Shown here in pieces: positions 46,699-57,964 of a stretch of DNA of 62,000 nt. Location of the stretch: positions 5,345,001 through 5,407,000 of the forward strand of contig CM043968.1 in the NCBI GenBank assembly GCA_014529385.2, read 5' to 3'. The DNA is from Adiantum capillus-veneris (Eukaryota; Streptophyta; Polypodiopsida; Polypodiales; Pteridaceae). Position 1 is the stretch's first letter. Each line of letters starts with the position of its first letter. Position numbers and translations under genes: made by a program. The notes under the pieces were generated by a model, which was not told where the DNA came from, did not search any database, and saw only the letters and a program-made list of their open reading frames with translations.

Positions 46699-48060
46699 GG
46701 GGGGGGAGACATGATGTTATACCATGAAACTCTCATCTAAAAACTCATTGTTCCATAGGTTGATTGATTGGGTTGACTCCTGTGCTGATCGCTTAGACCA
46801 ATCCTCCATATCCTAATTACTAGTTAATGGCTTGAGATTATTTTGAATAGTTTGAAATATGGCTTCATCAGGAAGTCTTTCTTTATACTTTTATGCATTT
46901 TCAAAGCACAATTTAATGCAATCTAGTGGGTTACTAGAGGTCTCCATTGCCTCGTCAACACTACTGTCATCTAAAACAAATCCATTCCTCTCCTCCTGAT
47001 ACTTGGAGATAGTGGCCAGTGCAAAGTCCTCCTGCAAACAAAAATATACTTTGTATATTATGAAGGAAAATGTATGAACTATCTCCAAAATTTAAACTCT
47101 GGCACTCTTGGTAGCATTAAGGTGGCTTGCCGCTCATTGAAACTTGACACATCTAGAGGTAGCTTGATTTCTGAGGTTTTCATTGAGAGAAGTTTGCTTC
47201 GTTCCACCTCTTTTGCTTCGTCTTCAAAATCAATGGACTCCTCTATCTCCACCACTCAATGCATTCCTCATCCTCATCCTCTTTTTCATCTGCTGGTATA
47301 TCGTATTCCTCCATGACCTCCTTAGGATCATTCATAAGACTTGTAAATAATCCATTTAAAAATATTAGAAATCCAAAGGATTCTTGAACCAGCTTGCACT
47401 CCCGCTCATGTAAGCTGCACCAATGGGGTCTCTGTACATAAGAGGCAGCTGATTGTACTTCTTGTAAGATTGTCTTTTAGGATCATAGTCTTTTAAATGG
47501 ACTACCACCATTTCACCAACATTAACCCTGCCCTTTTGAGTATGAAGCTCAAACCTCTCTCGTTCGAGCTTCAAGTGTTCACTCTCTTCAGCTATAAACA
47601 CATCAAGATTAAATGCAGCATTAAAAATGCAGGAGACCAAGTCAAACTTATCACCAGCCCCAACAGAAATTGAAAAATCTAAAAGCCTTTCATCAATCAC
47701 TGTAGGGTCTTCATAAATAATTGCCTCTTTTTTTTTGGGATTGTTGCAACACATTGGGCACTTTGCAAAGTAGGTGCTGAAAAATACACCTTTCTCTTAA
47801 TTGAGTTCAATCAAGTAAATTTTGGAGTAGAAGGGGTCTCCATTTTGACAGATGGATTAGTATCAAGCTCCTCCAAACTCATGGAAGGCTCTACACCAGA
47901 TATATCAATGGGTTCTATGAAGTATATATTCCTCTTCATAGAAGTTTTTAACAGCTTGGGAAGTCTTCTCGGAATGTTTCCTTGGTCAACGATGCGCTCG
48001 AGATCTATTTTCTACCTCTTCCTCCTATGAGATCTTAACCCTGCCACTTATTTCATATTG
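46200..48060 (-). pseudogene. Gene B: unknown acidic protein, several exons
   Basis: Reading down from about 48040: NIPRRLPKLLKTSMKRNIYF, KCPMCCNNPKKKEAIIYEDP (a possible half zinc site), then the open stretch 47754-47365 with ISVGAGDKFDLVSCIFNAAF and MVVVHLKDYDPKRQSYKKYN. An acidic part DIPADEKEDEDEECIEWW (about 47310-47260) follows. After an acceptor at about 47034 comes EDFALATISKYQEERNGFVL, and a last open stretch 46526-46209 carries PMLPQNADKVILVDKVLG. Single frames hold over 80-130 codons, so it was once a real gene. No family was recognised. It is transcribed towards gene A. Confidence 0.4.
46653..46710. repeat. (GT)n(GA)n compound microsatellite with G-run
   Basis: About 14 GT units, 8 GA units and G10, inside a probable intron of gene B. 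Confidence 0.95.
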
Positions 48061-49460
48061 AGAAATATAAGTTTCTTCAAACATAAAAAAAAAGAAGAGC
48101 ACCACATGATTATATAAGTTTTCACCAAACAATAGCTAGGTATCTCACAATGTGTTCCTATTGATCATATAGACATAAAAGATCATTTTAATGAGAACTA
48201 AGATAAAAATTATCCTCATCTTGTGTATGCAAGACAGTAACTGGATATATTACAACTAGATCCTACCTTAGCCTCAATCCAATTTAAAAATTATGCAAAT
48301 AGCCTTATAATGTATACAAATTGTGTGGACAACGGTGCGCAAATAACCTACACATATCTTATGAGAACTCCACGTGCGTTGTGATCTATATTCTCTAAAC
48401 TCTAAGAAATATAATTATCTACATCCTGAAAGGTGCCATGCTTCCCATCCTTCCTTTGAGATTTACCCCTCCGCTTGCATGGCAACACTATAACATGCAT
48501 TTGGTTGTAAAATACGTGGGGGGTGTGAGTAAGACATTAACTCCATTACTTTTGAGCTTACGAAGGCCACATTACTCTTCTAATACTAGTCTTGATAATG
48601 GAAAGAATTTCAATTATTATCTTAATGTCCATCACCTCTATATCCATCAACGTTTGACAATGCATTCTTGCATAGCCATATACATGGCTTAGTAATTGAG
48701 GTTAGCAAGGGGATGTGTTGAGGTGATCAGACTAGTTGGTCCTTTAGTTGGTCATGTTGTAGCCTCTGTATTCCAAGTTTTTGATCTTTGAGAGTGTACT
48801 CTTGGGGTAGCATACAAAAATTCCCATAATTCATGCAAACAATAACATAAGATGATTAGCATATGTGCATCTTTTGATGGTTTGTGTGAAGGGTCACTAA
48901 AATTTTGCCGTGCATAATGATTGATCAAATGAAAAATTGCTCTATAGTTGTGAAGAGCAAAAGCCAAAGTTACCCTCATTTGGGCAATGTAAAGCCTCAT
49001 GCAATTTTCATGCCTAATCTAGAAACAACAACCGAAGGAAAGCACCAAAAGCAAGCATTAATTAATAATCATATACATATTTATAATACAATACCTGCTT
49101 TTTACACAGTAATAGCTACCAAAACATCAAAGAATTTTATACTCTAGAAAAAAAAACCTTGTACACTTTAAAAAGTGGATCACAGCGCCCGGAGTACATA
49201 AACGAAACTCCACAAAACTAATAGCACACCGTGATCCACTTTGAATACCTTCGATGAATTTTGTTAGGCTCAATGTTAAATTGCCTTTCACATTTTGTAG
49301 CTCAATTCCTAGATACAACTTAACTATTGACCAAATACACGTGAATAGATTGCCTTTACCTTTCCTAGGACTAGACATTGCTCTTGGAATAGAGATTCAG
49401 TGTTGGGAACGTTGCTCTTGGTCTTCACACTTTTGATTCCTGCACCTTGAAGGAGGCAGT
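48061..49460. other. Spacer within the 11.7-kb element
   Basis: AT-rich DNA between genes B and C. A few frames of 60-84 codons have no coding signs. Nothing else is seen. Confidence 0.45.
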
Positions 49461-49468
49461 GGAATTTT

Positions 49469-49470
<2 letters not shown>

Positions 49471-49517
<47 letters not shown>

Positions 49518-49638
49518 GCCTCTATCTCTCTCTTGATTTTTGTATTTGCTTCAGCAAATGATTGCACAAAAGTTTTTTGTTTTCTCTCCTCGTTCGCCCA
49601 GGAACGGACTGAGGTACTAGCTCTCCCCTTTACTAAGT

Positions 49639-49686
<48 letters not shown>
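49471..49686. repeat. Two (CT)n tracts
   Basis: (CT)22 at about 49471-49516 and (CT)22 at about 49642-49686, separated by unique sequence. Confidence 0.96.
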
Positions 49687-49690
<4 letters not shown>

Positions 49691-49862
49691 ATACAATAAT
49701 AGACATTACCGTTAGCATTATTCACGAAGCACACCGAACTAATATTCTACACGTGTTAGCAAAACATGCAATAAATGGCTTGTACGATCACAATAAAGAT
49801 TTTTCTACAACCAAAAAATATGGGGTCTATATATGGTAACAAATGCACACTTGATTCATGAT

Positions 49863-49904
<42 letters not shown>
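49863..49904. repeat. (GA)n microsatellite
   Basis: About 21 GA units. The neighbouring 49690-50410 shows no gene. Confidence 0.96.
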
Positions 49905-49906
<2 letters not shown>

Positions 49907-50413
49907 AACCAAAGAGAATTGCATCATCCGAGACGACCTCTGCAACCAAGGTGCACAACTGATATTAGTCGAAGACACAGAGTGAAGAGCTACTAAGGTC
50001 AAACAAGCTCCTTCAAGCGTTTTCAACCCATTGAAAGCAGCACTTAGGGGAATCCACCTTGTATACTCATTTCAAACCGCTTTTATCCACCAACAGAGGT
50101 ATTATGACAGGACTTGCTTGCTCTTTAAAACTGTGCAAGAATTTAGACACAATGATCATGTAAGCTAAGCTAATTTAGATTAGAATGGTATGGAAGATAG
50201 ACATATAGACAGAGAGAAATAGTTGTAAGAGATAAGACATTTGAAATATAGAATTTCTCTAAGGATCATGGCGGGCTACAGTCAAAATAATCCTTTGAAA
50301 ATCCCTGACGTGCATCGTGATCCAATATCAAAATTTTGTGCAACGATATATTGTAAAAGATTTTATTTGGTAATTTACTTTGTATTTGATAATTCCAGAG
50401 TGTTTGTTGATGT

Positions 50414-50417
<4 letters not shown>

Positions 50418-50461
<44 letters not shown>
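50418..50461. repeat. (GA)n microsatellite
   Basis: About 22 GA units, 390 bp before gene C. Confidence 0.96.
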
Positions 50462-50467
<6 letters not shown>

Positions 50468-50499
50468 TAGTGTTTTTTGTTTTTGAAAGAGGAAGACAT

Positions 50500-50512
50500 A
50501 CACACACACACA

Positions 50513-50604
<92 letters not shown>
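50500..50604. repeat. (CA)n(GA)n compound microsatellite
   Basis: A short (CA)7 run then (GA)44. Confidence 0.96.
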
Positions 50605-50607
<3 letters not shown>

Positions 50608-50676
50608 CAAGAATTGGAACACGGTGCATGATAGGCTATGTTCCCTTCTCAAATTTGAGCCTGTGCGCCATGATCC

Positions 50677-50690
50677 ACACACACACACAC

Positions 50691-50781
<91 letters not shown>
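50677..50781. repeat. (CA)n(GA)n compound microsatellite, second copy
   Basis: It has the same structure and length as 50500-50604, (CA)7 then (GA)44, so the two are probably a segmental duplication. It ends 27 bp before the ATG of gene C. Confidence 0.96.
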
Positions 50782-50784
<3 letters not shown>

Positions 50785-50808
50785 CTTGAATTTTTCTCTC
50801 ACAGTGGA

Positions 50809-53332
50809 ATGGCAAGAACAAAGGAAACAACAAGGAAGGTAGGGAAAGGACAAGGGCTTGCAAAGAAAGCATGTGGAAGGTCTACTAGTAAGAAGAAAAG
50901 ACCAGGTAAACCAATGGAGATATTGAAGGAACCAAGAATGAAGGCCACCATGTCGACGGGAGCATGGGGTTAAGATTCATGAGGTTACTCATGATGTGAA
51001 CACCAGAGCCATAGCTGAGCAAGAAGAAAGATGTTGCTTGGAAGTAGAGAAATCAAAGCAGATAGAGACTGCTGCTGCTGACGAAGAGGCACAAAGGAGA
51101 AATTATGGGCTAGTTACCACAAACTTAAATGAAAGAAACAATGATATTTTACATTCCATGAAAGAAGGACTGTTAGCAACCATTCCCCTTCCTGATGGTA
51201 CTCGGCAATTAGCTCTGGATTCTGTTGATATTGGGATTTTGATAGATCCCAATGCACAAATTACATACTCTATTGTTTATTTATGTCTAAAGTAAGTGCC
51301 CTTCTCTACCTTTAAGATCCTTTACTTTTGTATTTGGTTACTAATTAAATCCTTGTTAATGATTTTAGCTTAATAAAGAGCCAACTCCCTCAACAAACCC
51401 ATACTGAAATACATGTTTTAGATCCATAGTTGTCTGTGCTACTTTGAAAAAAAACACCTCTCATGGCACATTGGAGAGATGATTTGTTCATTGTCCAATG
51501 CTTCAAGTCACAACTCTGGTGTTCCCATACGAATAAATAATCATTGGAGCCTTGTATGCATTGAACTGGAAAAACAAGTGGTATGGACTATAAACTCCAT
51601 AAGAGGAACACATTCAGAGATAAGACTGTGAGTGTTGATATAACCTTGAGTGTTTATTTGGGCTATGGATGATGGCCTCAATATGGTTAATAACAATAAC
51701 TTTCACTGTTCATAGATGTGTAAAAGATTACTTCACATCTATGGAAGGCTTTGTGGAAATCAAAACCTCTACAAGGCAACCTTTAAAGTTGTCGAAGTGC
51801 CTAATCAAACGATCTAAATTCTTGTGGTTGGTGATGTCTTCTCCACACAGAGTACATACTATAGATTTTTTTTTTGCTTTGAATCCATTTATGTCTAAGG
51901 TATTTCCGTGCTATGGTTTGGACCAACCTTGTGCTATTATTAATTGAAGTATTGACCACAAGTTAACCTAATTTTGCAGAATGATGTGGAAAACTATACC
52001 TTTGAATATTTACAAAGGTACCATGCATCAATTATTCAACATCTACTATCTATTTCAGCTCCTAGAGTTTTAGATGCAGAAGATAGTTTTATCGACGACC
52101 ATATAATAACTTTAACAATGACTGGTGATGAGGAAGTCATACTAGTTTCCACCACTGAAAACCAAATCCCTAAAACTAACCCAATATTAAAGGAACAAAC
52201 ACCGGTTTGCTTTGCAGTTGGAGCGGCTGAAACGGAAGTTGAAGTTGATCAATGTGAAGTAGACCAAGCTCTTGAAAATGATGATGTAAAATACTCTTCA
52301 GAGCCGAGGAATGCAACAGAGGGTCTAGGCCAAGTAGAGGAGGATAAAGGAGTGCATATTATTATGGCACAGGATGAGACACATGATCAATATGAGGGAG
52401 TCCAAGGTCCAGTGATTGCTAATGTGAAGAGATCTTCAGAGCCGAGAGAAGATATAGAGTGTCTAGGCCATGTAGAGGAGGAGGCCAAAATTGCAAATCA
52501 AAGCCACGAATAGACAACAGAACAAGTTAACCATTCGGCCATGGAAACACAAGACTCCTGTACTACACAACCACAAGAGGTGGATCAGAAGGGAACATCG
52601 ACACTCAACAACAAAATGTCAACATTAGACATGACCATTGTGGACTCTTGTTTCAAGTAGATATGGTTGTTCCGATAATATCCATTGTACTTAAATAATA
52701 TACTCTTCTTTGTTTCTAACTACTTATATGTATGGACACAATGATTGTAGAGACTAATTATTTTGGATCTCAATGGATTGTTGTTGCTACAAGAGCCGTA
52801 CAGTGGACCTACCGAGATCTCCAATTTACATAGTTTTCGCTTGGGAAATCTCATAGTAGTAATTTGACCAGGCACAAAGGAATTTTTGAATTTTTTGATT
52901 CCACGGTTTAGGGTTTCTATCTGGTCTTCACTGCAGCCCCAAAACTTGAATCCCCTTGTTACCATAGTTTACAATTTTGCTGAAATTCAAAGATTGGATT
53001 TTTATTTTGTGTATAGTCAAAGAATTTGTATTACCATTGTGGGACATTTCCACCCAACTAAACTTGATGTACAACTATTCTACAAGCCCTTTGAACAGAT
53101 CAATGTGCCTTATGATGCTCTCAATTTTTTGTTGATTGATGACACACCACATAAGGGTTTACTTAATCCACCCGGCACTACTATTTACCCACCTTCATTT
53201 GAAGGGCATCTTCACGATTTTTACCTAGAGGACATTTTGGTCCCATACCTGCAAGGATTGTACTTAAGCCCATTGAGAACATCGGAATTTGTACTTACAA
53301 ATGTACTTAGTAATTCATGGTTTATACGTTAA
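50809..53332 (+). pseudogene. Gene C: Ulp1-like protease joined to FCP1-like phosphatase
   Basis: A five-exon model fits: 50809-51291, 51369-51627, 51716-51899, 51980-52656 and 52753-53332. Introns are 77-96 nt with GT-AG ends, and all four junction phases agree. The product starts MARTKETTRKVGKGQGLAKK. Exons 2-3 look like an Ulp1 (C48) protease: INNHWSLVCIELEKQ holds the His-Trp, while the DCGFF cysteine box reads IDFFFAL, so the nucleophile is lost. Exon 4 is an acidic linker with a duplicated block (SSEPRNATEGLGQVEED / SSEPREDIECLGHVEEE). Exon 5 is a nearly full FCP1-like HAD domain: LIILDLNGLLLLQ, PGTKEFLNFLIPRFRVSIWS, NFLLIDDTPHKGLLNPPGTT and LVPYLQGL. Lesions: frame change near 50955, another in exon 2, TAG 52511-52513 and TGA 52865-52867. 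Confidence 0.65.
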
Positions 53333-53371
53333 ATTGATATTGTCTACCTGTCTATGTGTTTTGAATACTTA

Positions 53372-53508
53372 GAGAGAGAGAGAGAGAGAGAGCTCTTAAT
53401 ACACAATTAATAGCAGGCTCCCATATTTGCTGCAACTATATTTAAGTTGCTTGTGCAGCCCATAATTTGTGCTTGGAAATACACTTCATTATAATTCGTT
53501 GTACCTGT

Positions 53509-53546
<38 letters not shown>
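53372..53546. repeat. Two (GA)n tracts
   Basis: (GA)10 at about 53372-53391 and (GA)16 at about 53514-53546, between the 3' ends of genes C and D. Confidence 0.95.
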
Positions 53547-53550
<4 letters not shown>

Positions 53551-53901
53551 TGAGCAAAAACTTGATATTAAGATTAAATTAATAAAAAAAGTTACATTTT
53601 GTCGAAGACCATTCAAGCTAGATTACATGGGCACGATTTGAATACGGCCAGAAAGATCTCCACACAAAAAATGATTTTCCCTTTATTGCATTACTCTTCG
53701 TCCGCCCAACAAGAAATAAAAGTTTACAGAGTCAATGTCGACAGTCTCCTCCACTATGTCATGTCAAAGTTGCAAAAGATTGCATTGATGCCTTATTGTA
53801 TTACTGTCATAAGATTTAGGTCTTTGTCCATCACTTCCATGTCTATGACAACATTGTTTGCCAAACTTGTTGCCTCTTGATCCATAGGCACATAGCAACC
53901 T

Positions 53902-54819
53902 TCAACAAGGTGAGAATGCTTGTACCAAAAGGAGAATTATTAGTGTCTGTGTCATAATCATATACTCGAAAATGAAAGTGTCAAGAGAAATCTCGCAACA
54001 TATGCCATCTGTTTCTTTCACATACCACCCTTGATCAAGAAGCTTATCACAAAAGAGGGAATCAAATGGTTTGCAAAGCAGCATAGTTTTAGCAACATGT
54101 ACATTGGAGGTATGAAATAACTCAACAAAGAGACCAACAGGATAGAAATTTGCAAGTTTCACCAATTTAGTGGGTACAGAGTTTCAAAGAGACCTTAGAA
54201 CATCCCTAAAGAGCCTGCTCCTCAATGCCTCACTCATTGTTGTGTCAGGAAAGGGCCAATCCACGGAGTTCCAGTTGGTTGGTAGTGAAACCTTCACCAA
54301 CACTCCTCTCTAATTCCTTTGATTGAGTTGGTAAAAATGGTCATAGAAGAAAATACCCTCATCTGCAAGGCTTTTGCTAGTTCTACCCGTATACTGTAAG
54401 ACCCGAATATGAGCATGGGTCACAAAGATGAGACCTATAATGCACTGTAGTGGCTCCCATTCTTCATATGAGGAAGGACAAACATCTGTGAATGTAAAAG
54501 AATATAAATATATACAAAAATCTATATAACCTAATTAAATATCTATAATAAGAGAAGAAAAAACAGTTTCACATTTAAAATGTAAGATAACATTTATAGA
54601 GGAGTGCTAAATAATTAACTCACACTTGCACTATGGATTATGCACCATGGAGACATCACCGCCATTAGCAATCACATCAGAGTGAGTAAAAACATGTTGA
54701 ACCAAGACCTCTTTCATAGTCTTCTTACCAACCTCAACTTTGAAATCCAGAACTCTTGCTTTCCATGCATAATGAAACATATTTTTTGCCTTTGAGCTTT
54801 TTCTCCTTCTTGGCTGCAT
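53902..54819 (-). pseudogene. Gene D: unknown two-exon gene
   Basis: The ATG at 54819 opens MQPRRRKSSKAKNMFHYAWK. Exon 1 ends at 54624 before GTGAGT. Exon 2 starts at 54485 after TTCACAG, and the join leads in frame into VCPSSYEEWEPLQCIIGLIF and RVLQYTGRTSKSLADEGIFF. It continues to KLANFYPVGLFVELFHTSNV and FDSLFCDKLLDQGWYVKETD and stops near 53905. There are three in-frame stops. The long single frame and good intron show it was a gene. No family was recognised, and the basic start suggests a nuclear protein only weakly. It converges on gene C. Confidence 0.45.
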
Positions 54820-55285
54820 AAGAACACAAGAGCCTTTGCTTATCCTCTACTCTTGCCACCTATTATCTGTAGTGAGAGATTTTGAGATTGAGATAGTGCT
54901 TACGCTACTACATGCTCTTCTTGGCAAACTAATGGTGAGGTTAGTTGGGGACAGTGCAGAGCAACCTCTAGAACTTCTTGGGCGGGAAGAAGACGAAGCC
55001 ATAGCTATAATGGAGGGAGAATGAGTTTTGAAAGCCTTTCATAAAGGGGGTGGATATCTTTTAATAAAGGGAGAGAGTTACCTATCAATTAGTAGTTAGG
55101 TCTCAGCAACTCGACGGCTACTGGCAGTGGGCCCTACTTTGTGAGACAAAGAAGCTACCTTACAAAAATAAGACAAATCTCAATATTTTAAAATGCTTTC
55201 TTTCATTTTTGTGATGTTTTCCAGCATTTCTACGCTATGTAAGGTTGCTGCTCATTGGTTGTGCCTTCTTTTCTCTCTCTTCAAT

Positions 55286-55320
55286 AAGGCCCTCCAAATG
55301 ACTTCCAAAATTTCCTAATG
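55286..55320 (-). repeat. Right terminal inverted repeat
   Basis: AAGGCCCTCCAAATGA...CCAAAATTTCCTAATG, inverse of 43640-43674 with one mismatch. Confidence 0.88.
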
Positions 55321-57440
55321 AACATTTTGTGATGATCAAGTGAAACATTGTTGGTGAGAAAGAAGAAAAAGTCTCAAGCAAAGTACAACTAGATTTTCAG
55401 CTAGACAAGAATCTCATGTCTTTTTGCACTTGGAAAAGATGTGGCCAACCATAGCTGGAAGGTGCTCCTGTATTTGTGAGAATATCTGGAGACAAACGAG
55501 CAGAATGATGGGGAATCATCTCCACTGCCATTCAAATAGGTTCACAGATCATCACATCTCAATTCCATGTGATCACAACAAAGGATATGGCCAAAGGACA
55601 TCATAATGGGAATGCCATTGGCCCAGAAGATGTTAGAGATACAAAATGCAAACATGACAGAGTCATCATAGAAAACAAAGAATGAAGACCAAAATTGGTC
55701 ACCCGCGAACCACAACACAAAGTCCTCAAGCACAGTTAAAATGGAGACTAATATCAAAGCAAATGTTATTGAAGATGATACATCTCCATCAAACAAAATT
55801 GAAGAAGAGCTTAAATTAAATCTGGCATCAAGAAGTGTAGTTCAAACAGAGCAAAGGGAAACCATGATAGCTATTGAATAGAGAATACCACCAAATCCAG
55901 AAGTTAAGAAGAACGAGGTTGCAAAAAATTAGGAAGCAATAGGAAGTCCAAAGTTCTAGACATTGCCAAGCTAAATCAGCTGTTGTAAGTCAGATTGGAA
56001 GACAAAGTCTCAAGACACCTTCCATAGAGACACAGTTAGATCAAGATGAGACCATGGAAAAAACAAGACAAAGATCTTCAACAGAGACAACAATGAGAAT
56101 AGCTATAGTTCTCAGTAATACAAAAGGAGCAGGTGTCAAATGTAATGCTCTATTGGATAAAGAAGCAAAGTGAAATATAGACAACATTCAGAGCATTCTA
56201 GAGATTACATACAGCAAGCCAGATAATATAGAAATCATCGGTAAGGCTACAAGAAGAAATGGTTGCTACTCTTAGCGTCCAACAACATGAAGAGCAAGTA
56301 AAGTTTTAAGTGAAGCCTTCAAAGGAAATGCTTGCAGATTTCATCCTTGGAAATCAGTGGTGGTTAGACCAAAACAAGGCCTACAAAGAAGATACAATGC
56401 TAATACCCTCTTCTCCAAGAGGTAGCCAACAACATTTATAGGTACCCTTAATGCTAAATTTAGAGTTTCAAAAGTCACAAGAATCAAAGACAAATCTTGT
56501 AGGCAAAGGTAAAGCTAAACTGGAACTTCCACTGACTAGCAAAGAAGGTGTGACATCATATGCCTCTACATCAAATAACCCTCATGGATCAGATTCTTCA
56601 GCCAAGTCAGGCTTTCAAAACTTCAAGTCAATTGCTGACCCAACTGAAACCTCTAAGGAGACACCCAGAAAAGCAAAGATATTTTAGCCAAATTACTCAA
56701 GAAATCAAAGAAAAGTCAAGCAAGTGTTTGTTCCAAACAATTTAGTCAAAGTCAATGATCTGGTTTGGATTAAAGATAGGAAATCAACACAGAAAAACAA
56801 ACACATGGGATGGATAGTATCACAATGGAGCTTAAAAGAATAAGAGTACTATAGAGGTAATAGACAGATATGGGTACCAAAATCGTAGGTTAGAGCATAT
56901 GAAGTAACTTCAAGTCCCTTCCAACAAAGAAGGACCACAAGGTATCCTAGGATACATAAGAAGCAGTCATACAACATAACAACATGAAAAGATGTTAAAG
57001 TCTACCACAACTCTCAAGAGGATACAGAACAAAGACAAATCTCAAAGAATCTTCCTCTTAGACAAGGATTCTACACAGGTTATACAAATATTTGGCTACC
57101 AATCAACCACAAGCCAATTGCAACTACACTAGACCTACATGAAGATATCAAGAAATCAACAAGACCTAGAGCAAAGCAAAGTCAACAAAGAAGTTACAAA
57201 GGTTCTCAAAAGATTTGGATTCCTAAGTCTTCCAATAAACTGAGTCAAAATCCAGATAACGACAGTAAAGAGAGGCCTACAACAACATCAAAGGCTTCTT
57301 ACAATAGGTCTAATTGGAGAATCAAACAAATAATGGAGTACTCACATCAAAGAAGGACCACCCAACCCACGTGAATGCAGATTCAAAGAAGATAAAACCA
57401 GTATGGCAAAAGAAACCTTCAATGCCAATTTGGTCCTTCA
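55321..57440 (+). pseudogene. Retropepsin-like region and aromatic repeats of the split retroelement
   Basis: Many stops and frame changes run throughout. Near 56100-56170 the reading RIAIVLSNTKGAGVKCNALL followed by DKEA resembles the retropepsin flap and active-site region (LLDTGA expected, so the catalytic motif is altered). ADFILGNQWWLDQNKAY near 56335-56385 matches the second conserved part (ILGxxWL). Then short units recur: YRGNRQIWVPKS (56849-56884), YTGYTNIWLPIN (57072-57107) and YKGSQKIWIPKS (57194-57229). No reverse transcriptase follows. It is read as the continuation of the gag-like gene at 41307-43620 because the 11.7-kb element lies exactly between them. 56700-57440 is otherwise uniform K/S/Q-rich coding-like sequence. 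Confidence 0.45.
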
Positions 57441-57964
57441 CTAATCCTCAAGCTTAATTTTACCTGAAGAAATGTTTGTAGTTAAGCACAAGAATGTAAA
57501 AAGTCAAGTCGCCACGGTGCAAAAAACACTCTTTGGCATAGTCAAAGTCGGACTGCTAAGCCATAAAATGAGCAAAGCATTAGTCCCAAAGCTTCATGTC
57601 ATATAAAACTTTGTGCTAAGAGTTGTAGTTATTAGGCTTACACTCAAGCTGGAAGAGTTGAGCATATCATCTTGCAAAATATCACCCATTCCTTTTGAAA
57701 GAGTAGGATCATTTTTTAGATGCACTTGACCACCATGAAAACCCATTCAAGAGAGCAAAGCCTCACATTTTTCTATGCACATGTCTACAAGTTTACTTCG
57801 CTTAATAGAATATGCATAATCAAGATAGAGTTGAAGAAATTTGTCCAAGATTCTAAGCTCTACATGCATTGAACATATATGTGCATTTTTTAAATCTATT
57901 GCTAGAATTGGATCACAAATCATAGAAGAGATGGGTAGTCAATGGCGTTAACATTATTTCCTCA

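Larger units (their letters stand above)
43640..55320. mobile_element. 11,681-bp DNA element with 35-bp terminal inverted repeats and four genes
   Basis: The left terminus 43640-43674 starts CATTAGGAAATTTTGG and goes on to TCATTTGGAGGGCCTT; the right terminus 55286-55320 is its inverse with one mismatch. Similarity stops sharply inside 35 bp. If TA is the target, TA at 43643-43644 and 55316-55317 are the duplicated bases; no 8-9 bp duplication is visible. It splits the gag-like and protease-like parts of a retroelement. Inside are genes A (+), B (-), C (+) and D (-), all decayed, plus eight or more microsatellites. Gene A is transposase-like. Ulp1-like genes are known in KAONASHI Mutator-like elements, but no mudrA-type transposase is seen here. 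Confidence 0.65.

Noticed and set aside
48438-48692. 84-codon frame inside the 11.7-kb element
   Set aside because: No domain, no splice context and no codon pattern supports it; the length is expected by chance.
53407-53880. Open frames on both strands between genes C and D
   Set aside because: They are short and microsatellite-linked, with no link to the exons of C or D by splice signals.
54836-55024. 62-codon frame upstream of gene D
   Set aside because: It starts with a non-ATG-dependent frame on the opposite strand of the gene D promoter and shows no coding signs.
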